From assembly GCF_017745275.1 (NCBI RefSeq), contig NZ_JAGHZS010000001.1, forward strand, positions 1,054,001-1,118,000: 64,000 nucleotides of DNA. Reading direction: 5' to 3'. The stretch's first letter is position 1. Each line of letters opens with the position of its first letter. The notes beneath the pieces were generated by a model. That model searched no databases and was not told where the DNA came from. It was given only the letters and a program-made list of their open reading frames with translations. Both the position numbers and the translations under genes were made by a program. The DNA is from Chitinophaga sp. (GTDB lineage Bacteria; Bacteroidota; Bacteroidia; Chitinophagales; Chitinophagaceae). This document shows positions 8,974-17,598 of the stretch, in pieces.

Positions 8974-8981
8974 TAATTTTG
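8974..8981 (+). promoter_or_regulatory. -7 box TAATTTTG for gatC
   Basis: Matches TAnnTTTG and lies 54 bp before the gatC ATG. Its -33 region falls at the outer end of element A2. Confidence 0.45.
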
Positions 8982-9035
8982 AGATACTATCATATTTACC
9001 ATTTATATTTCATTATCTTTTGATTTAATTTGATT

Positions 9036-9326
9036 ATGGAAGTGAACGACGTGCTGGTGCAACAACTGGCAGATCTGGCCAGACTGGAATTTAATGACCA
9101 GGAGAAGGTAGAAATACGCGGAGAACTGCAACGCATGATTACCTTCGTGGAGAAACTGAATGAACTGGATACCTCCAACGTGAAACCATTACTTCACCTG
9201 ACAGATGATTATAATGTTTTCAGGGAAGATAAGGTTATCCCCGGTATCAGCCGTGAAGAAGCCCTGCAGAACGCACCTTCCGCTACTGAGGAATACTTTA
9301 AAGTGCCGAAAATTATAAAGAAATAA
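9036..9326 (+). CDS. gatC: Asp-tRNA(Asn)/Glu-tRNA(Gln) amidotransferase subunit C
   Basis: 96 aa from the ATG at 9036 (a TTG two codons earlier is less likely). It has the GatC pattern: [12 protein letters not shown] near the N-terminus, [14 protein letters not shown] in the middle (typically ...LDTS.V.P..H), and a C-terminal EYFKVPKI. In the GatCAB complex it stabilises GatA/GatB, which amidate misacylated Asp/Glu-tRNA. gatA and gatB are not adjacent. The ABC ATPase gene follows after 5 nt, so they are probably co-transcribed. Confidence 0.93.
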   Translation: MEVNDVLVQQLADLARLEFNDQEKVEIRGELQRMITFVEKLNELDTSNVKPLLHLTDDYNVFREDKVIPGISREEALQNAPSATEEYFKVPKIIKK

Positions 9327-9331
9327 CCCAC

Positions 9332-10033
9332 ATGCAAAAGTCCGTCATCCATCTCGAAGGAATCAGGAAAAGTTATTTTCTCGGAAAAAATGAACTACCA
9401 GTACTCAAAGGAGTCGCACTAGACATTTTTAAAAATGAATATGTGGCACTGATGGGACCTTCCGGTTCAGGAAAGTCAACCCTGATGAATATCCTGGGAT
9501 GCCTCGATACACCTACTTCCGGTAAATATGTACTGAGCGGACATGATGTGAGTAAAATGGAAGACAATGACCTCGCTACCGTGCGTGGCAAAGAAATTGG
9601 CTTCGTTTTCCAGCAATTTAACCTGATGCCCCGGCTTACCGCACTAGAAAACGTGGCCATCCCACTGATCTATGCCGGCATCGGTAAAAAGGAGAGAACA
9701 GAAAGAGCCATTGCCATGCTGGAAAAAGTAGGGCTGGGCGAACGCTATAAACACAAACCCAACGAACTCTCCGGCGGTCAATGTCAACGTGTAGCCATTG
9801 CCCGCGCCCTGGTCAACAACCCCTCCCTCATCCTTGCTGATGAACCTACCGGTAACCTGGATTCCAAAACATCCGTGGAAATCATGGATATCTTCGGTAG
9901 TATCCACACCTCCGGCAATACCGTAGTCCTGGTTACACACGAAGAAGATATTGCCGATCACGCCAAACGCGTGATCCGGTTAAGAGACGGAGTCATTGAA
10001 TCAGACCGGGTTAATGAAAAAGTTATAGCCTAA
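9332..10033 (+). CDS. ABC transporter ATP-binding protein, MacB/LolD type
   Basis: 233 aa. Walker [10 protein letters not shown] at 42-50, Q-loop in FVFQQFN (about 91-97), signature LSGGQ at 146-150, Walker B with LILADE at 166-171, D-loop GNLDSKT and H-loop VTHEED. The sequence most resembles the ATPases that drive FtsX-type permeases (lipoprotein release or macrolide/peptide efflux). No permease is adjacent; a LolC/E-like permease lies at 25637-26872, but pairing is only a guess. It lies 5 nt after gatC. Confidence 0.95.
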   Translation: MQKSVIHLEGIRKSYFLGKNELPVLKGVALDIFKNEYVALMGPSGSGKSTLMNILGCLDTPTSGKYVLSGHDVSKMEDNDLATVRGKEIGFVFQQFNLMPRLTALENVAIPLIYAGIGKKERTERAIAMLEKVGLGERYKHKPNELSGGQCQRVAIARALVNNPSLILADEPTGNLDSKTSVEIMDIFGSIHTSGNTVVLVTHEEDIADHAKRVIRLRDGVIESDRVNEKVIA

Positions 10034-10039
10034 AAAGGC

Positions 10040-10122
10040 AAAAGCATAAGGCCAAAAGCAAAAAGCTATTGTCGCGTATATCACTCGCTACAATAGCTTT
10101 TTGCTTTTAGCCTTATGCTTTT
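10040..10122. repeat. Heptad inverted repeat A3
   Basis: Between two plus-strand genes, starting 6 nt after the ABC ATPase stop. Arms of GCATAAG and GCAAAAA type units surround a centre that is the reverse complement of the A1 centre. Confidence 0.85.
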
Positions 10123-10160
10123 AGCTCTGTATAATTCGTAATTTGCACCAAACAGCAGCC

Positions 10161-10721
10161 ATGTCATTCAAGATATACACTAAAACAGGCGACAAAGGAA
10201 AAACATCCCTTATTGGTGGTACCAAAGTACCTAAAAGCGATGTCCGCATTGACGCCTACGGCACCGTTGATGAACTCAACTCCTACATCGGCCTCGTGAA
10301 TGATCATATCGCAGACCCGGATACCAAACTATTGCTCCGCGAAATACAGGACCGCCTCTTTACCATCGGCGCCGCCCTGGCCTGCGATCCCGACAAAGAA
10401 ACCAAATTGAAAATACCCGACCTCCACGAAGCAGATATCACACTGCTGGAGAAAAGCATTGACCAGATGAATGAAGAACTTCCAGCCATGAAGTCGTTTA
10501 TCCTGCCTGGTGGCCACGTAGCAGTATCTACCTGCCATATCGCCCGCTGTGTTTGCCGCCGTACAGAACGACTCTGTGTAGGCATGCAGGAACACGACCT
10601 CTTCATTGAACCATTGGTACTCAAATATATTAACCGCCTCAGTGATTACCTTTTTGTGCTGGCCCGCTGGGTAGGACACAAACTGGGCGTAGATGAAATT
10701 CCGTGGAAACCCCGGGTATAG
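10161..10721 (+). CDS. Cob(I)alamin adenosyltransferase, PduO type
   Basis: 186 aa from the ATG at 10161; the in-frame ATG at 10143 would add an unusual MHQTAA prefix. The N-terminal ATP-binding motif TKTGDKGKTSLIGG, the RIDAYGTVDELN segment, a central CRRTERL and the C-terminal DYLFVLARW are diagnostic of PduO-type ATP:cobalamin adenosyltransferases. These make adenosylcobalamin from cob(I)alamin and ATP. Length is typical of single-domain members. No B12-dependent enzyme is nearby. It probably shares a transcript with riboflavin synthase, 21 nt downstream. Confidence 0.94.
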   Translation: MSFKIYTKTGDKGKTSLIGGTKVPKSDVRIDAYGTVDELNSYIGLVNDHIADPDTKLLLREIQDRLFTIGAALACDPDKETKLKIPDLHEADITLLEKSIDQMNEELPAMKSFILPGGHVAVSTCHIARCVCRRTERLCVGMQEHDLFIEPLVLKYINRLSDYLFVLARWVGHKLGVDEIPWKPRV

Positions 10722-10742
10722 AAATTTTCTTAAATTAGCTTC

Positions 10743-11333
10743 ATGTTTACAGGAATCATAGAAACACTAGCAGAAGTAGTATCTACCAGGAAAGACGGCG
10801 GTAACCTGGTTATCACGATACAAACACCCCTGGCCCGCGAATTAAAAGTAGACCAGAGCGTGGCACATAACGGCGTATGCCTGACCGTTACCAACATACA
10901 GGGTGATACCTACGAAACCATCGCCGTAACAGAAACCCTCCAAAAAACCAACCTGGGACAACTATCTCCCACCCAGTTTGTAAACCTGGAAAGAGCCATG
11001 GTATTCAATGGCCGCATAGATGGCCACCTGGTACAGGGTCACGTAGACAGTGTAGGAGAATGTATTTCCTGCGAAGAACAGAATGGCAGCTGGTTATACC
11101 GTTTCCGCTTCCCTTCTGAATTCGCGGCACTCATCGTGGAAAAAGGAAGCATCTGTATGAATGGGATCAGTCTCACCGTATTTGATGTGACCAGCAACGA
11201 ATTTTCTGTCGCCATCATTCCATACACTTACGAACATACCAACGTATCTAAAATAAAGAAAGGTACACTCATCAACCTGGAGTTCGATATTCTTGGTAAA
11301 TATGTGGCCCGGCAATTAGCAGTAAGGAACTAA
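10743..11333 (+). CDS. ribE: Riboflavin synthase, alpha subunit
   Basis: 196 aa starting with the diagnostic MFTGIIE. It contains the two repeated lumazine-binding domains: VAHNGVCLTV and FNGRIDGHLVQGHVDSVG mark the first domain and the junction, and ICMNGISLTV the second. It dismutates two 6,7-dimethyl-8-ribityllumazine molecules into riboflavin and a pyrimidine. Length is normal. It stands apart from other rib genes. No FMN riboswitch was recognised upstream. Confidence 0.97.
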   Translation: MFTGIIETLAEVVSTRKDGGNLVITIQTPLARELKVDQSVAHNGVCLTVTNIQGDTYETIAVTETLQKTNLGQLSPTQFVNLERAMVFNGRIDGHLVQGHVDSVGECISCEEQNGSWLYRFRFPSEFAALIVEKGSICMNGISLTVFDVTSNEFSVAIIPYTYEHTNVSKIKKGTLINLEFDILGKYVARQLAVRN

Positions 11334-11369
11334 TCTTCCTTGCTATCATTGACTAAAGTTGAGAGCTGA

Positions 11370-12056
11370 ATGTTAAAACACTTTCTCTGCTGCGCCCTGC
11401 TTTTCTCTACCCTGTTGGCAAATGCCCAGCAGGCACGCGTAGTAAGAATACAGGGAAGCTATGATCCATCGGCAGTAGCCGAATTGTACAACAGCGCCCC
11501 CATCGCCATCACGCTGTTCTTCAGCGATAGCTCCACCCAGGCCACTACCGGCTATGGGAAAGGCAACTACCGATGGAATAAATTAAATGTCAGCAGCAGC
11601 AACGGCAACATCCGGAATGGCATACTCTATTTCGACAGGGCTCAACTGATCAGAGATCAATACCACGTGGTACTCACTGTAACTGCCGACAACAACCCAT
11701 TACAGACCACTATCACACTGCCTTATATTACCGGCATCCGTTTTAATCACTATGCCGACAGCATCAAACGCGATATCCGCTTTTATCTGAACGTAGAAGG
11801 AAAATTTAATAGTGGGAAAGTGTTTCCGCTGGATACCAGCTCCATCCGGTTCGCCGCCTCTGACGGCACTGTCATCGGACAAGATCTGCTATTGCCTAAA
11901 AACGATACCATTAAAACTGTGACCGTTGAAGCTTGGTACAAATACAACGACCGCATGTACCTCCGGTCTGTTATCCCCGTAAAACAGGCCCCTGACAATG
12001 ATTCCCTGATCATAAAACCTTCTCCCGAAGGGAATAAAAGAAAAAGAAGACAGTAA
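11370..12056 (+). CDS. Secreted protein of unknown function (228 aa)
   Basis: Not recognised. Residues 1-19 form a signal peptide ending LANAQ. The rest looks like beta-sandwich with no catalytic motif, and the C-terminus is basic (KRKRRQ). It starts 36 nt after ribE. Its TAA stop at 12054-12056 directly abuts the stop of the convergent DUF58 gene with no base between, leaving no room for a terminator. Probably periplasmic or envelope-associated. Confidence 0.75.
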   Translation: MLKHFLCCALLFSTLLANAQQARVVRIQGSYDPSAVAELYNSAPIAITLFFSDSSTQATTGYGKGNYRWNKLNVSSSNGNIRNGILYFDRAQLIRDQYHVVLTVTADNNPLQTTITLPYITGIRFNHYADSIKRDIRFYLNVEGKFNSGKVFPLDTSSIRFAASDGTVIGQDLLLPKNDTIKTVTVEAWYKYNDRMYLRSVIPVKQAPDNDSLIIKPSPEGNKRKRRQ

Positions 12057-13409
12057 TTATATCAGCATACGGGATTTCAACTCCAGGTATTTATTCACCA
12101 CATTCAGGGTTAAGTGCTCCGGCGTACTTAATAACGACATGATGCCATATTTGGCCAGCTCCTTTACTATCAGCTTTTTATCGTACGCAAATTTTTGTGC
12201 AATGGTTTGTTTGTAAATTCCCTCTATATCATGCGCCGGATGCTCGGTGATTTTCTTTAGCTCCGTATTTTCAAAAAACACTACCAGCAACAGGTGATAA
12301 CGGGCCAAACGGCGGAGAAAAGGCAACTGCCGCTGTAAGCTGGACATCGACTCAAAATTGGTATATACCATTAACAGCGACCGGGTAGATACACTGCTAC
12401 GCAATTGTATACTCAATGCTTCATAATCACTTTCCTGCCACTGCGTTTCCTGGCCATATAGCATCTCCAGGATCTTGTTCACCTGGATTTTTTTATTGCT
12501 TGCCGCTAACACTTCCGACTTATTCTCTGTAAATGTGACCAGGCCGGCTTTGTCACCCTTGTTAATAGCTACATTGCTGAATACCAACGATGCATTGATG
12601 GCATAGTCCAGCAACGATAATCCATTAAACGGCATCTTCATCGTACGCCCCTTATCAATGATAGAATATACCTGCTGAGATCTTTCTTCCACATAATTAT
12701 TCACCATCAGGTTACCGGTACGGGCAGATGCTTTCCAGTTTAACATGCGTACATCATCGCCTTTGGTATAGGGTTTAATATGATCAAACTCCATGCTATG
12801 GCCTATGACACGGCGCTTATGAACACCCAGTTCATTCAGCCTGTTCATATAGGAGTATAATTCAAAATGGCGCAACTGATGAAAGCTTGGATACACACTG
12901 ATCTCCTGCTCATTATTAAACACAAAGCGGCGACTGATAATTCCCAGTGCACTTTTCACGAACACATTACTGTAGCCGAAATGATAGTTACCTCTTTCTA
13001 CCGGGCGAAGTACATATCGGAAAACATGTGAAGAACCCGCTCCTACTTTAGCTTTCAGCAGAAAGTTCCGTTCCTGGAACTGAAAAGGTAATTCATCTAT
13101 TATATTTACAAATACCGGGAAAGGATAACGGTTATGAAAACCAAGCAATACTTCATTATCATCTCCATTACTAAAACGATTACTGGCCTTACGTTCCAGC
13201 GAAATTATGCCTGAAGGCCGCAGGAGCAACAATATCATATCCATCAGTACCAATCCTATCAACACAATGAACACTACAATGGCCACATTGTAAAGACCGG
13301 GGAAAAAGAATGCCAAAACAAACAACAGGCTATTCAATCCCAGCAGGAGATACAACCTGTTGGTAAAAAAAAGTATCTGGTATAAATTATTCTTTACAGT
13401 TGCGGACAT
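12057..13409 (-). CDS. DUF58 domain protein of the MoxR cluster
   Basis: 450 aa. Two hydrophobic segments at about 18-37 and 40-63, a beta-rich linker, then the DUF58 core IKPYTKGDDVRMLNWKAS (211-228) leading into a von Willebrand A-like region. Family knowledge: DUF58 proteins are encoded with MoxR AAA ATPases and are thought to be clients or adaptors in assembling or activating envelope protein complexes. It is the last gene of the five-gene operon; an 87-nt gap holding heptad element D1 separates it from moxR. Confidence 0.93.
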   Translation of the reverse strand: MSATVKNNLYQILFFTNRLYLLLGLNSLLFVLAFFFPGLYNVAIVVFIVLIGLVLMDMILLLLRPSGIISLERKASNRFSNGDDNEVLLGFHNRYPFPVFVNIIDELPFQFQERNFLLKAKVGAGSSHVFRYVLRPVERGNYHFGYSNVFVKSALGIISRRFVFNNEQEISVYPSFHQLRHFELYSYMNRLNELGVHKRRVIGHSMEFDHIKPYTKGDDVRMLNWKASARTGNLMVNNYVEERSQQVYSIIDKGRTMKMPFNGLSLLDYAINASLVFSNVAINKGDKAGLVTFTENKSEVLAASNKKIQVNKILEMLYGQETQWQESDYEALSIQLRSSVSTRSLLMVYTNFESMSSLQRQLPFLRRLARYHLLLVVFFENTELKKITEHPAHDIEGIYKQTIAQKFAYDKKLIVKELAKYGIMSLLSTPEHLTLNVVNKYLELKSRMLI

Positions 13410-13417
13410 ATTCTCTG

Positions 13418-13491
13418 AGCTTTTAGCATTCAGCCTTTAGCTTTTAGTGATCAATGGGCAGTAAATAACTAATAGCTAACTGCTAACAGCT
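13418..13491. repeat. Heptad-register inverted repeat D1 inside the moxR-DUF58 gap
   Basis: One side carries NNNNAGC units (TTTTAGC, ATTCAGC, CTTTAGC) and the other GCTNNNN units (GCTAACT, GCTAACA), so the 7-bp register is kept although complementarity is imperfect. It lies inside an otherwise tight operon. Confidence 0.6.
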
Positions 13492-13496
13492 GGTGG

Positions 13497-14477
13497 CTAT
13501 CTCGGTACCTCTACCATTTTTATAATTTGTGCAATCACATCATCTGTCTTAATGCCTTCCATTTCTTTTTCAGGTGTCAGGATAATACGATGACGCAATA
13601 CATGTGGCACCATTTCTACTACGTCGTCAGGAATAACGAAGTCCCTGTTCTTCATAGCAGCAGTGGCTTTGGCACAGTTCATAATGGCAATGGAAGCACG
13701 TGGAGAAGCGCCCAGGTACAACGACGAATTCATACGTGTTTCATTTACAATTGCTGCAATATAATGGAACAATTTATCGTCCACTAATACTTGTCTTACC
13801 TGTTGCTGATACGCGATAATCTGTGTGGTAGTCACTACCTTACTGATCATTTTGGTAAGATCTGTTTCTCCATTAAAATGATGAATGCTGCGCAACACGG
13901 CTATTTCTTCCTGCAGGTCAGGATATTTCACTTCTATTTTAAAAAGGAAACGGTCCAGCTGTGCTTCCGGCAGGCGATAAGTACCTTCCTGTTCAATGGG
14001 GTTCTGGGTGGCAATTACCATAAACGGGCGGTCGAGCAACCAGGTAGTACCGTCGTTGGTAATCTGTCTTTCTTCCATCACCTCAAAGAGCGCGGATTGC
14101 GTTTTGGCCGGTGCACGGTTGATTTCATCGATCAATACCAGGTTACTGAAAACAGGTCCTTTCTTATATTCAAACTCTCTTGTTTGCGGATTAAATACAG
14201 AAGTACCCAATACATCGGCCGGCATCAGATCCGGGGTAAACTGTATACGGCTGAAGTTAGCGTCCACACACTGTGCCAGCAGTTTGGCAGTTAACGTTTT
14301 AGCCACGCCGGGAACACCTTCTATCAGTACATGTCCCTGTGTCAGTAACCCTGTAACCAGGAGGTCCACCATCTGATGCTGCCCTACAATTACTTTTCCT
14401 ATTTGCTCCCTGATGGCTTCCACTCCTTCATGTAAAGCAGAAAAATCAGTTCTGGGTTGAAATGTATTGGTATCCAT
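13497..14477 (-). CDS. MoxR-family AAA+ ATPase
   Basis: 326 aa. Walker A GVPGVAKT at 54-61, Walker B LVLIDE at 113-118, the sensor/arginine region after IATQNPIEQEGTYRLPEAQLDRF typical of MoxR, and a C-terminal lid domain. Family knowledge: MoxR ATPases act as chaperones for VWA-domain partners. Encoded 3 nt after the DUF4350 gene and before DUF58, the classic arrangement. Cytosolic. Confidence 0.96.
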   Translation of the reverse strand: MDTNTFQPRTDFSALHEGVEAIREQIGKVIVGQHQMVDLLVTGLLTQGHVLIEGVPGVAKTLTAKLLAQCVDANFSRIQFTPDLMPADVLGTSVFNPQTREFEYKKGPVFSNLVLIDEINRAPAKTQSALFEVMEERQITNDGTTWLLDRPFMVIATQNPIEQEGTYRLPEAQLDRFLFKIEVKYPDLQEEIAVLRSIHHFNGETDLTKMISKVVTTTQIIAYQQQVRQVLVDDKLFHYIAAIVNETRMNSSLYLGASPRASIAIMNCAKATAAMKNRDFVIPDDVVEMVPHVLRHRIILTPEKEMEGIKTDDVIAQIIKMVEVPR

Positions 14478-14480
14478 TAT

Positions 14481-15707
14481 TTATTTCGTGTTTAAATAAA
14501 ATAGTTGAATGCGTTTATAAAATTCTCTCAGGTAATCATCACTTATATTTCCTTCTATCTGCACATGATGCATCATTTGTAACAGTGTTCTGATATCAGC
14601 CTCCGCTACGGCGGATTTACGTGATAAAGCAGCTACAAATTCTTCATTGAGTATGTTGGTATCAAGATAATAACGGGTACGTATATACTCCAACAGGTGC
14701 AGGATCATTTTATGCGCCAGGTTATCATTGTTGTGTTGCTGATAATACAGTTGCCCGATAGCGCCCACAAACTCCACAGAAGTATTGTTAAACACCGGCT
14801 TGTCAGGAATAATCCGTTGCCGGCGCTTACTTTCAAATATCACATATACCAACAGCAAAGCAACTCCCAGCCATAATGCCCACCGCATAGCCGGATAGCG
14901 CATGAGCACCTGCCATTCGCTGAAATCGCCGGATTGCGCGCTGTGCTGTGCATTGTAAAAGTCATCCCAATATACGCTGCCACGGAGGTCTGGTAAATAT
15001 GATATTTGTGTTTCCAGGGCTGCTACATTACGTTTATGCAATAAAAAATAGTTGGTAAAAGTGTAAGGATTCAGTAATAAATAAACATATCCGTTGCTGT
15101 ATGCGATGCGGACAAAGTTAGGCTTGTGTTGCCCATTGCTACCTAAGATAGTAGTGGTAGTACTATCTACGGCAGAGAAGCTGCCGCCGCTGATCATTCC
15201 CTCATAAGCGAAGCTGGTATCTATTGGAACAATGGTGTCCTGGTAATATTGTGCAATTCGTTCTTTAAAGAATTGTTCTTTACCACCACCGTCTACCTTA
15301 AGATTAAGTTGTTTGGCAAGATAGGGGTCCGGGTTATTCACTGCAATAAACAAATCATTTCCACCGGACACATATTCCAGCATGGCGTCCACGTCTTTTT
15401 CAGTAGTATACATTTGGTCGGCCACCAGGATATAAGTATTGCCGGCTTTCTTCATCTCAGCATCTTTCTCGTAGGTGCGGACAAATGGTTTGGTCACTAC
15501 CTGTATGGAATGCTTGTAAAACAGTTGTGGCAGCATTTTAAAGGCAGCATAGGCCCCTCCGGCTTTCTTATCCTTGCTGGAAAAAGAAGACCGGTACATC
15601 TTGGTGCTTTGTTCTTCCTGGTTGGAACCGAGGTTGCCTCCAATGACCATCACTAATACCAGTACAAGTATTACCGATCCGATGATATAAATGGGTTTAG
15701 TATTCAC
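14481..15707 (-). CDS. DUF4350 domain membrane protein
   Basis: 408 aa. An N-terminal membrane helix (about 7-24), a globular extracytoplasmic part of about 240 residues with an ILVADQ/GNDLFIAV fold resembling a GATase-like DUF4350 domain, a second helix near 272-291 followed by basic residues, and a cytosolic tail. Overlaps the upstream gene by 4 nt (ATGA), so translation is probably coupled. Part of the SpoIIM-DUF4129-DUF4350-MoxR-DUF58 operon. Molecular role unknown. Confidence 0.9.
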   Translation of the reverse strand: MNTKPIYIIGSVILVLVLVMVIGGNLGSNQEEQSTKMYRSSFSSKDKKAGGAYAAFKMLPQLFYKHSIQVVTKPFVRTYEKDAEMKKAGNTYILVADQMYTTEKDVDAMLEYVSGGNDLFIAVNNPDPYLAKQLNLKVDGGGKEQFFKERIAQYYQDTIVPIDTSFAYEGMISGGSFSAVDSTTTTILGSNGQHKPNFVRIAYSNGYVYLLLNPYTFTNYFLLHKRNVAALETQISYLPDLRGSVYWDDFYNAQHSAQSGDFSEWQVLMRYPAMRWALWLGVALLLVYVIFESKRRQRIIPDKPVFNNTSVEFVGAIGQLYYQQHNNDNLAHKMILHLLEYIRTRYYLDTNILNEEFVAALSRKSAVAEADIRTLLQMMHHVQIEGNISDDYLREFYKRIQLFYLNTK

Positions 15708-16474
15708 GAAGTTTTTCCTATTGCGTTATTAAAATCCCGGAATTGCTGGTTAATATTTCTAAAATTCTCTTCACTAACCTCAAATCCGCCATACCAGCTA
15801 TATTCATAATCCAGTGTAAGTGCAGCAAACTTTTTATAGTAAGGGGAACTACGCATATTACGCAGGTAGTCGTTGTTTGTTTTTTCCCTGCCAGCTACAA
15901 TCATTTGCTTGCCTGCCAACTGATATAATGTATAGAGATACCACCAGCGGATAGCTTGCCGGGTATCGCCCGCTGCGATGGCTGCTTTTATTTTTTCCTC
16001 ATATTCTTCCCCGCTATGGAGTTCTTCTGTTTGTATTTCTGTTAAGCCATCAATTGTCACCGGTTTACGAAACAAAGCCATGCCATTGGCTTTCATATAC
16101 CGGTACACCAGGAAACCCAATCCAGCCAGTAATAATCCCATTAATATATAGCGGATGGTATGAATAGATCTGCCCAGTGCTACCAGGAATCTGTCCAGCC
16201 AGCGAAACTCTTGCGGGGGTTTCTCCTTTACATCGTGGTATTGAAGCTTTTTATTGGCTTTCAGATCATTTATCAACGAGTCCGAAATATGCCGCATATC
16301 ATAGTAAGCCATATCTTCCTGGTATACTTCTTCCTCGTCATTCGCCACTGCTGAAATGCTGTCTGTTTGCATTGCAATGGCTGTATCCGGCGTTACTGTT
16401 TGGCCTGCAATTTTTAAGGGAAGCCAGCAAAACAATAACAGTACACTGCTCTTTAACCAAAAATATTTTATCAT
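15704..16474 (-). CDS. DUF4129-like membrane protein
   Basis: 256 aa with a signal peptide (about 1-24), an acidic periplasmic stretch, one membrane helix near 110-128 and a C-terminal cytosolic domain. That domain contains the DUF4129 pattern: IAAGDTRQAIRWWYLYTLYQL, then a TNNDYLR segment and LDYEYSWYGG. DUF4129 domains are usually found with transglutaminase-like or MoxR clusters. Starts 1 nt after the SpoIIM-like gene and overlaps DUF4350 by 4 nt. Confidence 0.88.
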   Translation of the reverse strand: MIKYFWLKSSVLLLFCWLPLKIAGQTVTPDTAIAMQTDSISAVANDEEEVYQEDMAYYDMRHISDSLINDLKANKKLQYHDVKEKPPQEFRWLDRFLVALGRSIHTIRYILMGLLLAGLGFLVYRYMKANGMALFRKPVTIDGLTEIQTEELHSGEEYEEKIKAAIAAGDTRQAIRWWYLYTLYQLAGKQMIVAGREKTNNDYLRNMRSSPYYKKFAALTLDYEYSWYGGFEVSEENFRNINQQFRDFNNAIGKTS

Positions 16475-16475
16475 G

Positions 16476-17471
16476 TTACTGCTTTGAAAGGGTAAATGGG
16501 ATCACTACTTTCCCTTCCGCACTTATATGATATCCTTTTTTATGCAGATAGATAGGATAAAAAATAAAGTAGCCCAATATAAAACTCAATGATGACAACA
16601 AGATAAAAAGACTTAATACCAATGGCATCTCTGTATGCCGGGTAACAAAGCTTTCCAGTATAGCAGCCACAATAAATACAGGCACCAGCGTTACCATAAT
16701 TTTAATACCATCTTTTGCACCCTTACGAAGAGAATCAATCCTTTTGCGGGTACCGGGAAAAAGTATGCTTTTCCCTAAAATCACACCGGCGCAGGCAGCA
16801 ATTACAATACTCGAAATTTCCAATGTACCATGTATCCAGATGACCAGTATTGACTTCCAGCCAAGTCCATGCGTAAAAAACAGGTACTGGAAAACACCCA
16901 GCATCACACCATTACGTACCAGCAGGTACAGGGATCCTATACCGAAGAAAATACCTCCCACGTAGCAAAAGAAAGCCACCTGTATATTGTTGACGGCGAT
17001 ACTAAAAAACATTAATACGGGGTTACCATCTTTATACACACCAAAAGGATCTCCGTTAGCAATGTTCCGTTCAGTCATATTCACGTATTCATCTCCCAGT
17101 ACACCACGCACAAAGGTTTCATCATGGGCGGAGGAGAAAGCTCCTATCAAACAGAACAAGAGGAAAAAGCATAAGGTAAAAAGTAACAGCCGGTGGTATC
17201 TGCGAAACAGTAAGGGCAATTCGTATTTAAAAAACAGTTGAAAACGGCCTACTTCTTCTTTACGGTTCTGATAAATGCGATGATAAATACCAGCGGCCAG
17301 CCCATTAATATAACGGGTTACTTTACTAAAGCTATAAAATGTTTTAGCGTAAGACAGATCATCCAGTACTGATACAAATCTTTCCGCCATTTCATCAGGG
17401 TCATCTGTGGGCTCCTCCTGGTATTGTTTCCAGCGGGACAAATTCTTTTTGATAAACAGCGATTCTCTCAT
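16476..17471 (-). CDS. Stage II sporulation protein M (SpoIIM) family membrane protein
   Basis: 331 aa. After a soluble N-terminal part (about 1-90) come several membrane segments, including LLFTLCFFLLFCLIGA and LVPVFIVAAILESFVT, with the family's conserved WIHGTLEISSIVIA stretch. No sporulation is expected here; non-sporulating bacteria carry this family in MoxR clusters with an RDD protein, as here. First gene of the minus-strand operon; -7 box at 17548-17555 predicts a leader of about 70 nt. Confidence 0.92.
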   Translation of the reverse strand: MRESLFIKKNLSRWKQYQEEPTDDPDEMAERFVSVLDDLSYAKTFYSFSKVTRYINGLAAGIYHRIYQNRKEEVGRFQLFFKYELPLLFRRYHRLLLFTLCFFLLFCLIGAFSSAHDETFVRGVLGDEYVNMTERNIANGDPFGVYKDGNPVLMFFSIAVNNIQVAFFCYVGGIFFGIGSLYLLVRNGVMLGVFQYLFFTHGLGWKSILVIWIHGTLEISSIVIAACAGVILGKSILFPGTRKRIDSLRKGAKDGIKIMVTLVPVFIVAAILESFVTRHTEMPLVLSLFILLSSLSFILGYFIFYPIYLHKKGYHISAEGKVVIPFTLSKQ

Positions 17472-17547
17472 AATGAGTTCTTCTTTCCCTTTTAAATACA
17501 GATATTACCTACACTACAGTAATGGGTTACTAATGGGGGAATACCGG

Positions 17548-17555
17548 CAAACTTA
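17548..17555 (-). promoter_or_regulatory. -7 box TAAGTTTG for the SpoIIM-MoxR operon
   Basis: The minus strand reads TAAGTTTG, 77 bp before the operon's first ATG. It lies only 32 bp from the divergent RDD box. Confidence 0.5.
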
Positions 17556-17587
17556 CTAAATCGTTTAACAATATATAAACAAATATG

Positions 17588-17595
17588 TAAATTTG
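17588..17595 (+). promoter_or_regulatory. -7 box TAAATTTG abutting the RDD start codon
   Basis: Ends 3 nt before the ATG at 17599. By the spacing seen at the SRP RNA gene this would place transcription start at or just inside the start codon. Confidence 0.5.
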
Positions 17596-17598
17596 AGT

